Assembly: GCA_013350335.1 (NCBI GenBank)
Contig: CM023539.1
Span: 38,860,631-38,924,630 of the forward strand
Direction of reading: 5' to 3'
From: Chimonanthus salicifolius
Lineage: Eukaryota; Streptophyta; Magnoliopsida; Laurales; Calycanthaceae
DNA length: 64,000 bases
In this document: in pieces, positions 22,837 through 35,554 of the stretch
Layout of the letters: the number at the start of each line of letters is the position of its first letter
Numbering within the stretch: position 1 is the first letter of the stretch
The notes under the pieces: generated by a model
Databases searched by the model: none
The model's input: only the letters and a program-made list of their open reading frames with translations
Told to the model about the DNA's origin: nothing
Made by a program: the position numbers and the translations under genes

Positions 22837-23019
22837 ATGGCCATCTGACGATTTTAAAATTTTGGTGTGAAATTATCATTTTGTCCCACAGTTTTTTTAG
22901 AAAATGACTATTCCTCTCTACAAAATGGGACAAAATTGAGGGGCAAAATATTAATTCACACAAAAATTTGAAATCAAATTTCTCGTAAAGGAAAAGCCGG
23001 GTGTCTAAATGGCTACCAT
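22837..23019. mobile_element. MITE-like element, ATGGCCAT family, copy 1
   Basis: The ends are imperfect inverted repeats: ATGGCCATCTGACGATTTTA and, reverse-complemented, AATGGTAGCCATTTAGACACCC (shared start ATGG). It is noncoding and about 183 bp, with an AT-rich centre holding tttgtccca and its inverse tgggacaaa. A related copy lies at 52374. No clean target duplication was resolved. Confidence 0.55.
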
Positions 23020-23780
23020 TTAGGTTATCCTGTGAAAAAGCCTAGAAATATGTATTTCCTAACATAATCTGGACTATTACCATTCCTACTTTCTCACTAC
23101 TCATTTCTGTATGATGTCTACCTATGCCTGAGAAATTATCAAACTTATCTGTTGTGAACTGGTTCATTGTGAACCATGTGGCTACTTTTTTATTGGATCT
23201 TACACTGTTTTTCTTTCCAATACTCATTTATCATCATGAATATTATTTGTACTTAACTATCTTTCAAAAAAAATATTATTTGTACTCAATGAAATCATTT
23301 TGAGATACAGGTACCGTTGGATTAAGCTCAATTCTGTCCATGGATGGAGTTTTTTATCCTTAAAAACTATACTTGAAAAGGTTTATTTTTTCCAAGCTAA
23401 GTTCTGTCACACTTGTTGTTCAAAACCAAATGTGCAAACTAACTCATCCTCACTATCTAATATGAGACCTATAAAAATTTAGCCATATGGTTTACAGTGA
23501 ACCGGGTCACAATGGATAATTTCCCACCCATTCTTATCTGTGTACAGAACAGCGGTCATTCTCCCATATTGTTGAACTCCAAATCCAAATATCTACTAGG
23601 AAAAGCTTGTCTGATGGGTGGATCTATCAATTTGGTCCGCTCAGTATGCGAGCTTTGCTTTCAGAGCTGATGGGTTCATCAAGCTAATGAGCTCTTACTG
23701 ATTGATACTTTCAATTAGGAAAAATGGAAGGGGAGAACAAGTTGTTCTCTTGTTCCCTACATAGATAAGAATGTTCAAAC
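23020..23780. other. No recognised gene
   Basis: AT-rich sequence with short frames only. Confidence 0.45.
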
Positions 23781-23870
23781 CAAGGGTGAAAATTCGGTAT
23801 CGGTTCGATATTTTTTGCTCTCTTATTTATTTATTTTTTAAAAATTGTATCGTATCGGCCGATATCTTGA
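23781..23870. repeat. Truncated TATCGGCCGATA-family fragment
   Basis: CAAGGGTGAAAATTCGG resembles the family start, and GTATCGTATCGGCCGATATC is the family's core palindrome. The second end is missing. No TSD was found. Confidence 0.5.
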
Positions 23871-24075
23871 CCCAGTGAGAAATTGTCCTTGTGAGCTTGC
23901 ACAGGTTTGAGTTGGGCCTGACTCACCAGGGATGGGTCCAAAACACATCTCATTAGAGTACCAAGGATGGTCACTTATAAACCCCAAGCAAATTCCCCCC
24001 CACTTCCGATGTGGGACTTATTTCACTCCCACCCGCCGAAGGGCAAGCGTTCTGCTCATTCGGGCGGGGTATCAC
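23870..24075. repeat. Possible small LTR or TRIM fragment
   Basis: The segment runs from TGACCCAGTGAG to GGGGTATCACA (TG...CA) and contains CACTTCCGATGTGGGACTTA, a motif I associate with plant LTR-type repeats. The flanking 5 bp do not match, so it may be a fragment. The call is weak. Confidence 0.35.
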
Positions 24076-24164
24076 AAGGTGTTATCTTTTCATAGATGTT
24101 AATCAACTTTGGCTATTAAGATCAAGTGACTGGTGGAGAAAATACTGATAAGAAGATGGTTATG

Positions 24165-24280
24165 AATAGGGGTAAAAAAATTAGTATCGGCCTATATTTT
24201 TCTCTCTCCCTTTTTTTTTTTAAAAAAGAAGGTCGATATTGTGAATATCGGCCAATATGATACGATTTTGATTTGGACCC
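24165..24280. repeat. TATCGGCC-family fragment
   Basis: TAGGGGTAAAAAAATTAGTA at the start and GAATATCGGCCAATATGATA further in match the family found at 14.7, 52.8 and 53.5 kb. No target duplication was found. Confidence 0.45.
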
Positions 24281-26070
24281 AAGATCAACTTTGGATTATG
24301 GTACTTCATTGTTTTTATATAGGTGATTTTTTGTGTGCATAAGTTTGAAAATGGGAAGGAGGACAACTATTCTAGCGGTATTGTTAGGGGTTTAATCCCA
24401 AAATCCAACAAGCAGTGACAATGCCACTGATTTGGCTTAGGCATGTCCCCAAGATTTTCTTAATATGACTTCGATATGATGAAGGGCGGTGAAAATAAAT
24501 GATCAAACTCAAAATTTAAATCTTTAATTAAGATTGAAACCTCAAGATTTACTATCCATCTTCATGGCATTATATCAATGTTATAAAACTCTTTTAGACA
24601 ACATTTGATAATGTAAGTAGATCTAAATGAAATATTTTATCTGACATGACTGTAGCGAACTGGTTATTTCGCTAAACTAAACTTTGATTCTTCATTTGCA
24701 TCATCGACATGTCACATTAATGTCATCAATATTAGCGATATTTTTAAATTTTACCACATTTTTATTGGAAAAATACTATTACCTTGTTAATAATGCGTAT
24801 TTATCGCCACTATGATAAATTCTCGATGAAGTCGCATTAAAAATGCGATAAATGTTAATATTGCGATAATATTCCAATAAATACTCGGTAGGTTAACAAT
24901 AAAATTCTTTTTAAGAATTTTATTTTATTAATGTTTTTAATATGTTATATTTTTATTATTATTTAAATATTATATTCTCCTCGAGAAGTCCCCGTTAATT
25001 TTTTGTTAAAAACTTGAGAATTTAAAAACATCTCCATATTATTAATCGCCGTTAATATTTTGAGAACAATATATATGACAATGTATCACACGTTTTTAAT
25101 AGGTCTATCATAAATTATTTATTTTAAATGTATGCCTTATCAAAATTAATTCCTACTCCGTCGACGAAGTTGTGAATTTGAAGGTTAAAATAATTGAAAA
25201 ATCAAATTCTAATTTTTTAAAAAGTATGAATTGATGAAAAAATCAAAGATATTTTTGTTCAGAATCGTGAGCCAATAAATATACATAAAAATGCACTGCA
25301 CACCTAAAACTACTGACCATAAAATCTCTTTGGATCTCTCTTCTCTTACCATTCTCACTCGACAAATTTTTAATTTATATCTTTTTTTTATTAGCACAAG
25401 ATAAATTAACTACCACATTATAATTTTCCTTAAAATATGTCATGTATTATAATTTTACTTTGGATAAGATAAGAAACCTTGTAATGACTGGATTTTTTTA
25501 CAAATTGATTTTTTAATTAAATCAAAATTAATTTAAAGTTTTAATTAAATCCAAAATTAATTCAAAGGTTGGTTTCATTTAAAAAAAAAATACGAAATTC
25601 AACTACAATTTTGTTTGGACCTGAAATTAATTTAAAGTTCTTGTGTTGATTTGACAATAAATTTTTAATGATTAATGAAACACTTAAATAACTCATTTTT
25701 TATAATAATGAATAAATTAAGATTATATTAATTTGCAATTGACTTAGAGATGTTGCTAATAATTAGATAAACAAATAAATAATAAGAAAAAACAAGATAA
25801 ATAAAAACCTTTCCTGTCATTATCTCCCTCTCTCGGTCCTACCCAGTCCGATCCTCTCTCCTTCATCCTCATTTCCACGGCGATATGAAAATGTCAGAAA
25901 ATATTTTTCATGTTAACATCAAAATTTTACTATTTTTCTTATTATTATCACTAAAATTCAGTATTATCACAATAATCTAATACTATAATAATAATAATAA
26001 TAATATTTTTTATGTTATTTTTCATCCACATGGGTGTAGCTCAACTGGGTTCGAGTCCCCATGGCCTAAC
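24281..26070. other. AT-rich stretch without recognised gene
   Basis: Long A/T tracts, including an ATA trinucleotide run at about 25985-26006. At 26033-26062 a shrunken tRNA-like string (GTGTAGCTCAACTGGGTTCGAGTCCCC) places A-box- and B-box-like motifs almost adjacent. It is too short for a tRNA. Confidence 0.45.
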
Positions 26071-29000
26071 CTTGGGCTGCGTTTGGATAAGGGAGTAAGA
26101 GAGGGTAACCCCCCATTACCCCTTGTTACCCTCGTTTGGTAACAAGGGGGTGAGGGTAAAAATTGAAAATTTACCCCTCTCATCCCATTTTTGAATACAC
26201 CTTTGGAGGTTGGGGTATTCACAATACCCTACCTCTCAATACCCATTGCCTTCCTCTCTTTATCAATTAAATATTATAAAATTAAAATCTTTCAACAAAA
26301 TATATATTATATAATTAAAAAATATATATTTCAAGTAATTAGCAATTTAATTTTGTTTGAAATTTATTTTAAGAATGTGTCAACATTTTCAACATTATGC
26401 ATTTAGATGAGGGATAAATTTTATGAGGGTTACCCTTGAGTAGGGGTAACTGAAAATAGGGTAAACTGACATATTAACAATTTTATGAGAATTAATATTT
26501 TTTTATTAAATCTATCTACTATAAATAATAAAATTTTATAAAACATAATTGTCAAAATATCATATTTTTAAGGGGTGATTCTGTCGAAATTTTGATAAGG
26601 TCTCGAAACTCCGAAAGAGTTTGAGGTTCACAGTAATCTCTTTCGGATTAATTAGCAATTTATGTTCTTGGAAGTTTATTTTAAAAATGTGTCAATATTT
26701 TCAATATGATACATTTGGATGAGGGGTAAATTTTACAGGGGTTATCCGGGGTTACACTTGAGTAGGGGTAACTGTAAGCAGGGGTAATATGACATAACAA
26801 TTTTATAAGAATTAATAATTTTTTTTAAATTCATATAATATAAAAAATAAAAATAAAATTTTATGAAACATAATTGTCAAAATGTCCTATTTTTAGAGTG
26901 ATTCTGTTCAAATTTCGAAACGGTCTCGAAACTCCAAAAAAGTTTGAGGTTCATGATAATCTCTTTTAGGGTAATTAGCAATTTATTTTGTAAAATGTTT
27001 ATTTTAAAAATTTGTCAATATTTTCAACGTGATGCATTTGAATGAGGGATAAATTTACAGGGGTTACCCTTGAGTAGGGGTAACTGTAACGACCCGACCC
27101 AATGTTTCGGAGTTTTGGGGTCTTGGTAGCAGTGGAGAGAGTGTTGACCCCGCGTTGGGTCATGTTTTTCCCGATTTTGAGTTCAAACACTCAAAGGGCA
27201 CTTTGGTAATTTTGAATTATTGAATATTTTATCTTATAAAAAGTTTGAAAATCACACGTTATCTTTCCCGACGTTCGACGTTTGATTTTTAATGAGTTTT
27301 AAACTATTTATTTATTTTCTTTGGAAAATTTAAGATTTTATTTTTTCTCTCTCTTAAAAAAAAATCTTAACTTAAAATCCCCCTCCCCTAAAACCCTAAT
27401 CGGTACCCCTATTTCCGCGCAGCACTGTAGCAGCTCGCTACAGTGCCGCTACGCCTCTCTCTTTCTCCCTATCTCCCCCTCCTTTTCTTCTTCCCTCTTT
27501 CCTCTCTCTTTCTCCCTATCTCCCCCTCCTTTTCTTCTTCCCTCTTTCATCAAAACCCTAACCCTAAAACCCCCCTTTCGACCGCCGCCTCCTCTCTCTT
27601 CCCTTTCGATCTCCTCTCTCCCTCTCTCGATCTTCTCTTCTCTCTGTCTCTCTCTTCTTACTCTCGGCCCGATCTCTAACCCCGATTCTTCGCCACCGCT
27701 CTCCCCTCCTTCTTGACCCGAGCAGCCCCAGTTCCGTCAAATCTGCCGGATTCCAGATTCCTTGCCGCCGTCGGAGTCCGATCTCAGGTACCTCTCATTT
27801 ATTTTTATTTTCTCTTTCCTTTCCTCCGTTTTCCCTGTTTTCCCTTATTTCCCCCTTTTTTTCCTTAGTTTCCCGGTTTTCCAACTGGGTTGCTGAGCCA
27901 ACTTAGTCGAGTCACCGAGTCGACTCGGCCGAGTTCAGTTTTGGGCAACCCACGCCCAGTCCCCTGTGTAGCCCAGTGGGCCTGGGGGCCCGACCCAACT
28001 CGCCAGACTTGGTTCGGCCCAGACCCAATTCGGCCAGTTAGGCCCAGCCCTGGTCCAGCCCACCTTCGGCCCGACCTGATTTCTAGCTCGGCCCGTTCCA
28101 GCCTAGTTTTGGGCCCAACCCAATTTCAAACCCAGTTTCCAGTTTTGGGCTCAATTTTGAGCCCAGCCCAAATTTGGACCTAGTTTTCAGTTTCGGGCCC
28201 ACTTCAGTTCGATTTGGACCCGACTCACTTTCGGGCTCGTTTGTAGTCCAGACTTAGTTTGACCCGTTTTGCCCGGTTACTTATCCTTGTGCTCTCGTTT
28301 CAACAGATTGAACTTCCTTCAACCCAACAGATCCGTTTTCTCACTTCGGATTTTAGCAACACGCACACCGGTGATAGAACTTATCACCGCTTTTAGCATG
28401 CATCTATGCATCTTACTACTCTATCAAATGTGTGGGTACGGAATGCGGCGAATGGGGGTCCCCCTTGTAATGAGCCATTCGGCAAAGGAACTGTTGATAC
28501 CATTATGTGGTGGGTCCTCATCCGAGTGTATTAGTATCCGATGCTTGCATAGGCTTATGTGAGTTGCTTATCTGATGTTACGATTGATTGTTTGTGTGGT
28601 GAGATGATTAGAGTTTACTTTTATCAATAATATGTTAAGATGCCAACATGCGAACATGTGATATATGGTGGTATATGCCTAAATATGGTGTAATATGTCA
28701 TGATGATAATATGTTATATGATCATGTGATAATTAGTTTGGATTGCTAGACGTTATAACATGTTTGGGTGTTAACATGATAGCCCGTGATAAATAGTGAT
28801 GTATACACCTGATTATTATGTGATGAACTATGTTAATAACATGTGTAGGTGTGGAGTTAATTGTGCATACATATAACTAACGTATGTGGGATGTCGGTGG
28901 GGGCATGCGTACTAGGCAACATCAGGATCTAGAGACTCTCCCTAGCTTGTAGGGTAATTAGGGTGGAGATATTATGTAAGACCGCGTAGTGGAAGTGTGG

Positions 29001-29189
29001 TTGGACTATGGGCTACTAGGTGGCTGGACATGGGTTGAAGTTTTCCTTGGCATGGGTTAGAATATCATGTGTGATCTTCAAACACGCCTATGAGTGAGGT
29101 GTGGTTCGGTTTAGAGCGCGAAGTGCCCGAGAGTCCTAAGAGGGACATCTCCCGCTAGTATGACTTGTGATCACTGGATGATCGAGTAG

Positions 29190-29625
29190 GTTGAGGATAT
29201 GCTCGCCCATTCATTGGTCGAGGGATGATGCGGTGAGGGACAACTCCCGCTGGTATGGTTTATGATTCCCCGAACAACCGAATAGGCTGAGGATGTACTC
29301 TCCCGCTTATTGGTCGAGAGATGATGCGGTGAGGGACAACTCCCGCTGGTATGGTTTGTGATTACCCGGATGACCGAGTAGGCTGAGGATGTGCTTGCTC
29401 GCTCATTGGTCAAGGGATGATGCGGTGAGGGACAACTACCGCTGGTATGATTTGTGATTCCCCGGATGATCGAGTAGGCTGAAGATGTGCTCGCCCGTTT
29501 TGGTCGAGGGATGATGCGGTGAGGGACAACTCCCGCTGGTATAGTTTGTGATTCCCCGGATGACCAAGTAAGCTGAGGATGTGCTCGCCCGCTAATTGGT
29601 CGATGGATGGTGCGGTGTGGTGTGA
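29190..29625. repeat. Tandem array, unit about 95 bp
   Basis: GGGATGATGCGGTGAGGGAC or a close variant recurs near 29222, 29318, 29414 and 29508, with a partial copy near 29603, followed each time by CAACTCCCGCTGGTATGG and GACCGAGTAGGCTGAGGATG. This gives about 4.5 copies. The periodic minus-strand 194-residue frame over it is an artefact. Confidence 0.85.
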
Positions 29626-29880
29626 TAAGATGTTCCAGGCTATGACAGCTATAGGGTAGGGACAACCTGCGGTGTGGTGTGATGAGATGTTCCAGGCTAT
29701 GATACCTGTAGGGTGGGTGGGACAACTTGCGGTGTGGTGTGATGAGATGTTCCAAGCTATGACACCTGCAGGGTGGGTACAGTCTGAGATATGGTATTCA
29801 AGGTTATGACACCTGCATAGTGAGTACAGTCTGAGGTATGGTATTCCATGCTATGACACCTGTATGGTGGGGACAACTTT
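29609..29880. repeat. Tandem array, unit about 60 bp
   Basis: TGCGGTGTGGTGTGATGAGA TGTTCCAGGCTATGACACCT and variants recur four to five times directly after the 95-bp array, decaying toward the right. Confidence 0.75.
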
Positions 29881-31730
29881 TGGTGTGACGTGGTATAATG
29901 TTTCGGACTAGGACACCTTCGGGCATGGATAATCTGTGGGTGTTAACTCACCAGGAATTTATGGGCGTCTAACGAGTGAGTTCAGTCGGCTCACTCGGTA
30001 GAAGACCTGTAGAATTCCTTGAGTGGTGTTTATGCTCGTTGTGTGGAGACCGACGAGTGAGGCTCGAGGTCACAGGTGACTACTGGGGGTCTGGTACTTG
30101 GTTGAGGAGACCATAGATGAGTCTAGTTGGCAGTCCGTTGAGGATTTGCGCAGTAGTAACCCCTGTGTGAAAGTCCCTTTAGGACTCTATTGAACCCGAC
30201 TCATGGGTTGATTGTAGTATGTGTACAGGGTTGTCATAGGACTGGTTGAAAGCTAGTTACCTTGAACTGGTTGAGGATTGGTCCGCATACCCGTGGATGG
30301 GTGGACCGCTGTGGATGGGCATACAAGGGAGTTACCCTAGAGTTGCATTGAGTTTGTCAGATGATGTACAGGAGGCCTAACAGATGTGGGCCCCTGTGCT
30401 AGGGTAGGCGCACGCTTGAATGGTCATGCATGTAGACATCATAGACATTGATGTGTTCATATGACTATATGTAGTGTATGATTGATGTCAGATGATGCAT
30501 GTGTTACCTTCACTGGGCATGTAGAGCTCACCCCTTGCCTTACAGGTACTTCATGGAGGAAGGGTCAACGGGACTCTCAATCAGACGTTGGGCGTGCAGC
30601 TGTAGCTATGTACTTTTCATTGAGCTGGATAAATGTAATAATGGGATGATGCTACAATTTGTAATTATGCTTGATGCCAATGGTTTTTGGTTTATTTATG
30701 GGTTACCCGTGATTGGGGTGGTTGCGGGAGTGGTGTCTCCGTTTCCCAAAAAAAAAAAAAAAAAAGTGTACCCGAAATAGTCTTACTTTGGTTTTGGGAG
30801 TTTGTGTCGGCTTTAATGTGCCCGTAAAGGGACAGGTCGTTACACTAACTGTAAGCAGGAGTAACCTGACATGTTAATAATTTTATGAGAATTAATATTT
30901 TTATTAAATTCATATAATATAAAAATAAAAATTATAATTTTTTATGATGAGATATGTTGATATTTTTTATTCATTTATTGGGATTTAAAATAATAATATC
31001 AAAAAATTCTTTTTTTTATATTAGGAATGCAAGTGTTCGTTTTAATTTATAATTATGAAAAATAATTTATAAAAAATAGATAATATTACTATAAGTTATA
31101 TTATTAGAATTTACTTCATGAATATTATTTAATAATTATGTTTTATAAAAAAATTCAAAAAAATATTAATATATCAGATATCCTTTCTTTTAGTCGCCAA
31201 ATAAGAATTTTTTATCCGTAGGATAAGCTTTTACTTTACCACTGCAATTATCAAATAAGATAAGGGTAATCTCAGTTCAACGGATTACCCCTTGTCAAGG
31301 GTGACCTCTACTCGGGATAACCCCTTTAAAATTTACCCCTCATCCAAACATAGCCTAGTTGTACCCTAGGGGTAATGGGATCATTTGTGAAAGTTTTACG
31401 CTCGCTATTCCTGTGGTTAGAAAAACATCACGGCGGAAAGAGGAGGAGAATATTTATTATATTGAATATATATGCCAAATGTATTTCAAAGTCAAAACGA
31501 TTTTTTTTAAATTATTTTTGGAAGATACGTACAAAATGATGAATAGTGATTTGTGCATTATGAGATTTAAGAAATTCTAATTTTATCTATACTTTCAGAA
31601 AAGTGAGAAGGAAAGAAGTGAGGGCAAAATTTAATTTTTTTAAATTTTAGTGTGAAAATGAAAAATCATCTAAATGATTTGGTCAATTTCTAAACAACTT
31701 TTTCGTCGAAGTTGGCTGAAAATCTGCATT

Positions 31731-31915
31731 GCCACGTGGCGAAATATTAACTGGCAAACTTGGGTTTGTGACTTTTGTGCCCTACACTCACCTCCTCCGT
31801 ATATAAAATTATAAACAGCATCCTGTTAGATTCCCTCAGGTCTTCTTTCCCTCCATTTCCTTCTTTCAATCTTTTTCATTTCCCTCTCCCTTTCTTCCCC
31901 TCTCGCTGCGGTAAT
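31731..31915 (+). promoter_or_regulatory. Promoter-like block: G-box, TATA box, CT-rich leader
   Basis: A palindromic G-box GCCACGTGGC (31731-31740) is followed by TATATAAAA (31800-31808) and a strongly CT-rich leader (about 31836-31910) that ends CGCTGCG|GTAATT, a plausible donor. This is the look of a plant promoter with a noncoding first exon. No coding frame follows directly. The next plus-strand gene is RanGAP, whose ATG follows a TTTGCTTTAG acceptor at 44757, so this could be its first exon. That link is inference. Confidence 0.45.
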
Positions 31916-34085
31916 TTTTTGATCGTCCCTTTCATTTCCTTCACCTGCATCTGGCCTTTTCCTGGGATTTTAGGTTAATTCAGGCATGGGTTCATATTCT
32001 TTGCTTTACCATGGCATTTTGGGGGCATTTTTGTCTCCATTTATTTTATTTATTTATTCATTTGAATGTTTCTTTCTGTTTTTATCTTGGATTTCCGAAT
32101 GCATTTTTGTTTGCTTCGTGGGATCTCGGTAGCATTTTTCATTTGATTTGTTATTTTTTAATTTATTTTTCGAGAGTGGAAATTATTTTTGCAGGTTTGA
32201 ATGTGGGACTCTAAATGGGTTGTAATGCAAACAAGGACTCGTGAGGAATTTTATGGGAAAGAGAAGAAAAGGAAAAAAACCTTCATAAAATTTTATGTTC
32301 ATTGATCTTATGAGTCTAAAATTTGGACTCTGTCGAACGTTGGATACACAGGCACGCACACAAGCACATAATATATTTGCGGGGGAATGTGTGTGTGTTG
32401 GGGGGGGGGGTGGGGGCGGAAATGCTTGCTCTTAGTTGTGGGTGCATGAAGGTAGATGAAAAGTTTGATTGCTGTTATACCCATTTCGTTCTGTTTTTTT
32501 TAATTACATGTGGTTGCCCATGGATGATCAGTGGGTGACAGCCTAACGGGGGCTGTGTGTGACAATGTTTTCTTTGGCATGGAACCATCCTGGTATGGAA
32601 GTGCATAAATTGTTGCATCTCAGTTCTCACTTAGTTATGGGACTGTTGTGTTTGTACATGAGCATCGTAGTTTTTTAAGTGTTAGAAATGAGTTTTCTGT
32701 TTTCTTTGGCATGGAGCCTTCCTGACATAGAAGTGCATACATTGCTGCTTCTCAGTTGTCACTTAGTTATGGGACTATGGTGTTTGTACATGAAGGGTCG
32801 TAGTTTTTTAAGTGTGAGAGAGGATTCAGTGCTGCAAAAACTTTGTTCTTGTAATTGCATTTTTTTAAATATGTACATGTAGCATGATGTGTGGAGCCTA
32901 TCACCCATGTCAAATGAAGTATGTTTGCTAGATCAACTGACTGTTTTCTTTGCCATTCCGATTTATAAAAAATAGATGGTTTAACATGAAAATGGAAATT
33001 TTTATATTAAACTTGCTGATCCTTTTTAGTGGAATGATGTCAGGTGTGAAAAAAAAACTTCTGAAATAAATTTAGTAATTAGGTAGATTTAGGAAATATA
33101 TTTTATTTGATATGGTTGGTGAGTTTTATTCATTATTCCATTTTTCCATATAATTAAAAATTACATTTGCAACGCAGAAGTTGATGCTGCAAATGTAGCA
33201 TTGAATCATGACTGGTTAAGTGTGCATGCAGCCAGGCAACTATGTTTTTAGTTTTCTCTACTTGCCTTAATAACCAAGTGGCTCTTTGTTGGATCCTTTG
33301 TGCTTACTTCTTATACCTGCCACTATTTGGTGTGCTCAACATGATATGCATTTATAATCTTATCAGGCCATTATAGCCCTCTTATAGAAACCATTATGGC
33401 CTAATGCCGTACAAAAATGCTAGTTCTATAAGATCATCTATTAAAAAAAACACCTCTATCTCTCTCAACCTTTTCTTTTCCTTTACATCACTGCCACCCT
33501 TTTTTTCCTCTTCCCCCTCTTCTGAAACCTTATTGTTCACCCTTTTTGAAACCTCTTTTTCTTTTCTTTAAATTTGTTTCTTCAAACTCCCAGTCAAAAC
33601 TCGATTCTTGTTATTATTATTATTATACTATTAATTATTATTATTAGTGTTATTATTGTAATAAGCTTTTGTCCTTTATCATCATCATCATCATCATTAT
33701 TATTGTTATTAACTTTATTAATATTACTATTGTTGTTATTGTTCTTTGTGTACATAACTGTGTATATGTATTTTTTTAAAGCTTCTTTTTATCTATGTCA
33801 TTGCTTTTGCATTTTGTATTATTATTAACTTTTCCTTTGTATGGTTTGACATCTGTTGATTTTTTGGTTATTTATTTAGGCAAAAAATCCGACTAGCATT
33901 ATACACCTATTTGCTGAATCCTTTCTAGAGGTCTATCTTCTTTTTTGTCTTTTCACCTTTCCATACGTTTTAGTTGCAATTTAGGTCACTTTCAGCAATT
34001 TGTTGTAGTAACTTCTGTTTCAAATGTTGGTAGGAAGATGTAAAATAATTTTGAAGTTATGTCAACATATTGAAATTTAGGTACA
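31916..34085. other. No recognised coding sequence; possible 5' UTR intron
   Basis: T-rich DNA. A G-run occurs near 32400-32413 and ATT/TCA trinucleotide runs at about 33610-33740. Two copies of a roughly 100-bp sequence (TTTTCTTTGGCATGGA...TTGTACATGA) near 32568-32660 and 32699-32790 form a direct duplication. Confidence 0.45.
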
Positions 34086-34287
34086 TTAGCATAGAAGAGT
34101 CTAGAGCTGATAGATGCTAGAAAAGAAAAAAATATAGATATAGCTTGCTTACTAAGAGACTAAGAGGAAAGGTAGCAAAGCTAGGGATTTAAAAGATGTG
34201 TTTAAGTTATTCTAAGTAGGAAAGTGTAATTCTAGAAATGTAGTAGACATTGGTAGTAACGTTATAAAAGAGAGGATCGTAGAAGTT
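34086..34287 (+). pseudogene. LINE endonuclease relic, left part
   Basis: With frame breaks the plus strand encodes the start of a plant LINE apurinic-endonuclease domain (IACLLRD near 34143, then VGKCNSRN-like and KERIVEV up to the insertion point). Reading continues at 38540 with QQKNDRMTLIKTIL when the LTR retrotransposon between is ignored. This identifies the host of the nested insertion. Confidence 0.65.
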
Positions 34288-35387
34288 CGATACGGAGCAC
34301 CACACGAGTGTCCATATTTAGCAAGTTTCTATATTTAGATTTAGGATTTCCAGCTTTTCATAATTGTAATTTTTTTTTTTTTTTGTTTAGTCCAATAGTT
34401 GGTTTTGTTTGGGGAAATTTAGTGATTTTACATGTAATTAGGGCTTTTTAATCATTGGGGGTAATTTGGTATTTGTTTATTTGAGGGTATTTTGGTCTTT
34501 CTCATGTTTTTAAGTCATTATATATACGATGTAACCCCTCCATACGGGATTGACACTTAATCAATGAAAAGAACAACTTTTGTTTTGTGCAAACTTGCCT
34601 CCATAGTAGGAAGCATGGTAAGAAACCAAAAAACCCTCGTGAGAAACTAGGGAAGGCGAGAAGCCATGGGAAAATGTGAAAATCCTCTTCCAAGATTCAG
34701 GTTTTTATCTATCTCTCTCTTTTTCCCTTTCTTCTCTCTTTGCTGCCCTCTCAAACCCAGCCAAATTGCTGTCTCAGAATCATCCTATTGCTGTCCCAGA
34801 TCTGTCTCAGAACCGTCCTATTGATGTCCCAGATCTGTCCCAGAAAAATCCCTGTTTACCGTCCCGACCCATCCCATATCCCATTTAGACTTGTCCCAAG
34901 CCCTTCCTAAGTCCCTTACAACCCTCTTATTGCAGCCACGAGTCCTCTTGGACCCTTCCTTAGCCCCATACAGCCACCTCTTCCTATCCTAAACTACCAT
35001 ACAACCATTACCTATCCTTTTTTATCACTAAATCTCTTTTTTTCCATCCCTGATACTCCCATACTCTGCTGCCACCACTTTGTTTTTGACATCACCTTGA
35101 TTCTAAACAGTCCGAATTAGTTTCTTTTGGTGATTGATCTTACTTATTTGTGGATTTAGTTAAACTCCTTTGTTTTGAAGGCATTCTATTTTGAGTTGTG
35201 ACTTGGTTTGGAATATTACATAATTGTTCATATTAAATTGAATATTAGCTACAAATTTATATTGTTTATTGCAATTATAAATTTTGAGTTTTAATTTCAG
35301 CTTCATAAATTTGATTCATATTGATTTCTTGTTACGTTATAATTGCATTTAGGCATTTAGGGTTACCCTATCCCTTATCCTGCGTCA
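34288..35387 (+). repeat. 5' LTR
   Basis: It starts CGATACGGAGCACCACACGA where the right LTR has TGATGCGG, so the TG terminus has mutated, and it ends CCTGCGTCA. It contains short tandem CTGTCCCAGATCTGTC units whose number differs from the right LTR. Confidence 0.9.
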
Positions 35388-35390
35388 ATT

Positions 35391-35403
35391 TGGTATCAGT
35401 AGC
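35391..35403 (+). other. Primer-binding site
   Basis: TGGTATCAGTAGC starts three bases after the left LTR. It matches the common initiator-tRNA-Met site TGGTATCAGAGC apart from one inserted or changed base. Confidence 0.8.
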
Positions 35404-35554
35404 TATGTTAGGGTGTTTCCTTAAACATCCACGGTCCTAGATTTGCATTTAGTGTAAAAAAAAATTAATTAATTAATTAATTAAAAAAAAAAATTATTTA
35501 AAAAAAATTCATTATGGCATATAGAGTTTAGGACATAGAATTTAGAATCATTAG

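Larger units (their letters stand above)
27085..30844 (+). mobile_element. Second solo LTR, 3.76 kb
   Basis: The ends are a perfect 10-bp inverted pair, TGTAACGACC and GGTCGTTACA, with TG...CA termini of gypsy type. The flanks are gtaac (27080-27084) and ctaac (30845-30849), a 5-bp TSD with one change; the interrupted repeat reads straight through when the LTR is ignored. No primer-binding site, gag or pol is seen. It contains a CT-rich block (27440-27720), a stretch of CCCAGTT/GGCCC-rich DNA (27900-28270) and two tandem arrays. Its open frames are repeat by-products. The orientation is inferred from the TGTAACGACCC start. Confidence 0.75.
26073..31354. mobile_element. TIR element with tandem units, interrupted by a solo LTR
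   Basis: The left end GGGCTGCGTTTGGATAAGGG and right end, reverse-complemented AGGCTATGTTTGGATGAGGG, form terminal inverted repeats like those of Tourist/PIF-type elements. Between them the motif GATGAGGGATAAATTT recurs at 26406, 26718 and 27041, giving tandem units of 312 and 323 bp that each contain GGGTTACCCTTGAGTAGGGG. A 3.76-kb LTR interrupts the third unit. A 3-bp target duplication was not clear, so superfamily and exact edges are uncertain. No transposase is seen. Confidence 0.55.

Noticed and set aside
26033..26062. tRNA-like string with adjacent A-box and B-box motifs
   Set aside because: At about 30 bp it is far too short to fold as a tRNA; probably a deleted SINE head or chance.
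27365..27570. AAACCCTAA-type strings resembling telomere repeats
   Set aside because: Only isolated copies (AAAACCCTAACCCTAAAA) in a CT-rich block; no array, so not an interstitial telomere.
27321..27716. Ser/Pro/Leu-rich 131-residue plus-strand frame
   Set aside because: It is translated from a CT-rich LTR stretch; two overlapping frames are equally open, as expected of low complexity.
29171..29755. 194-residue minus-strand open frame with repeated LEHLITPHR motifs
   Set aside because: It is produced by the 95-bp and 60-bp tandem arrays inside a solo LTR; the periodicity matches the DNA repeats and there is no domain similarity.
33574..33828. Hydrophobic 84-residue frame that looks like membrane segments
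   Set aside because: It is encoded by ATT/TCA trinucleotide microsatellites, not a gene.
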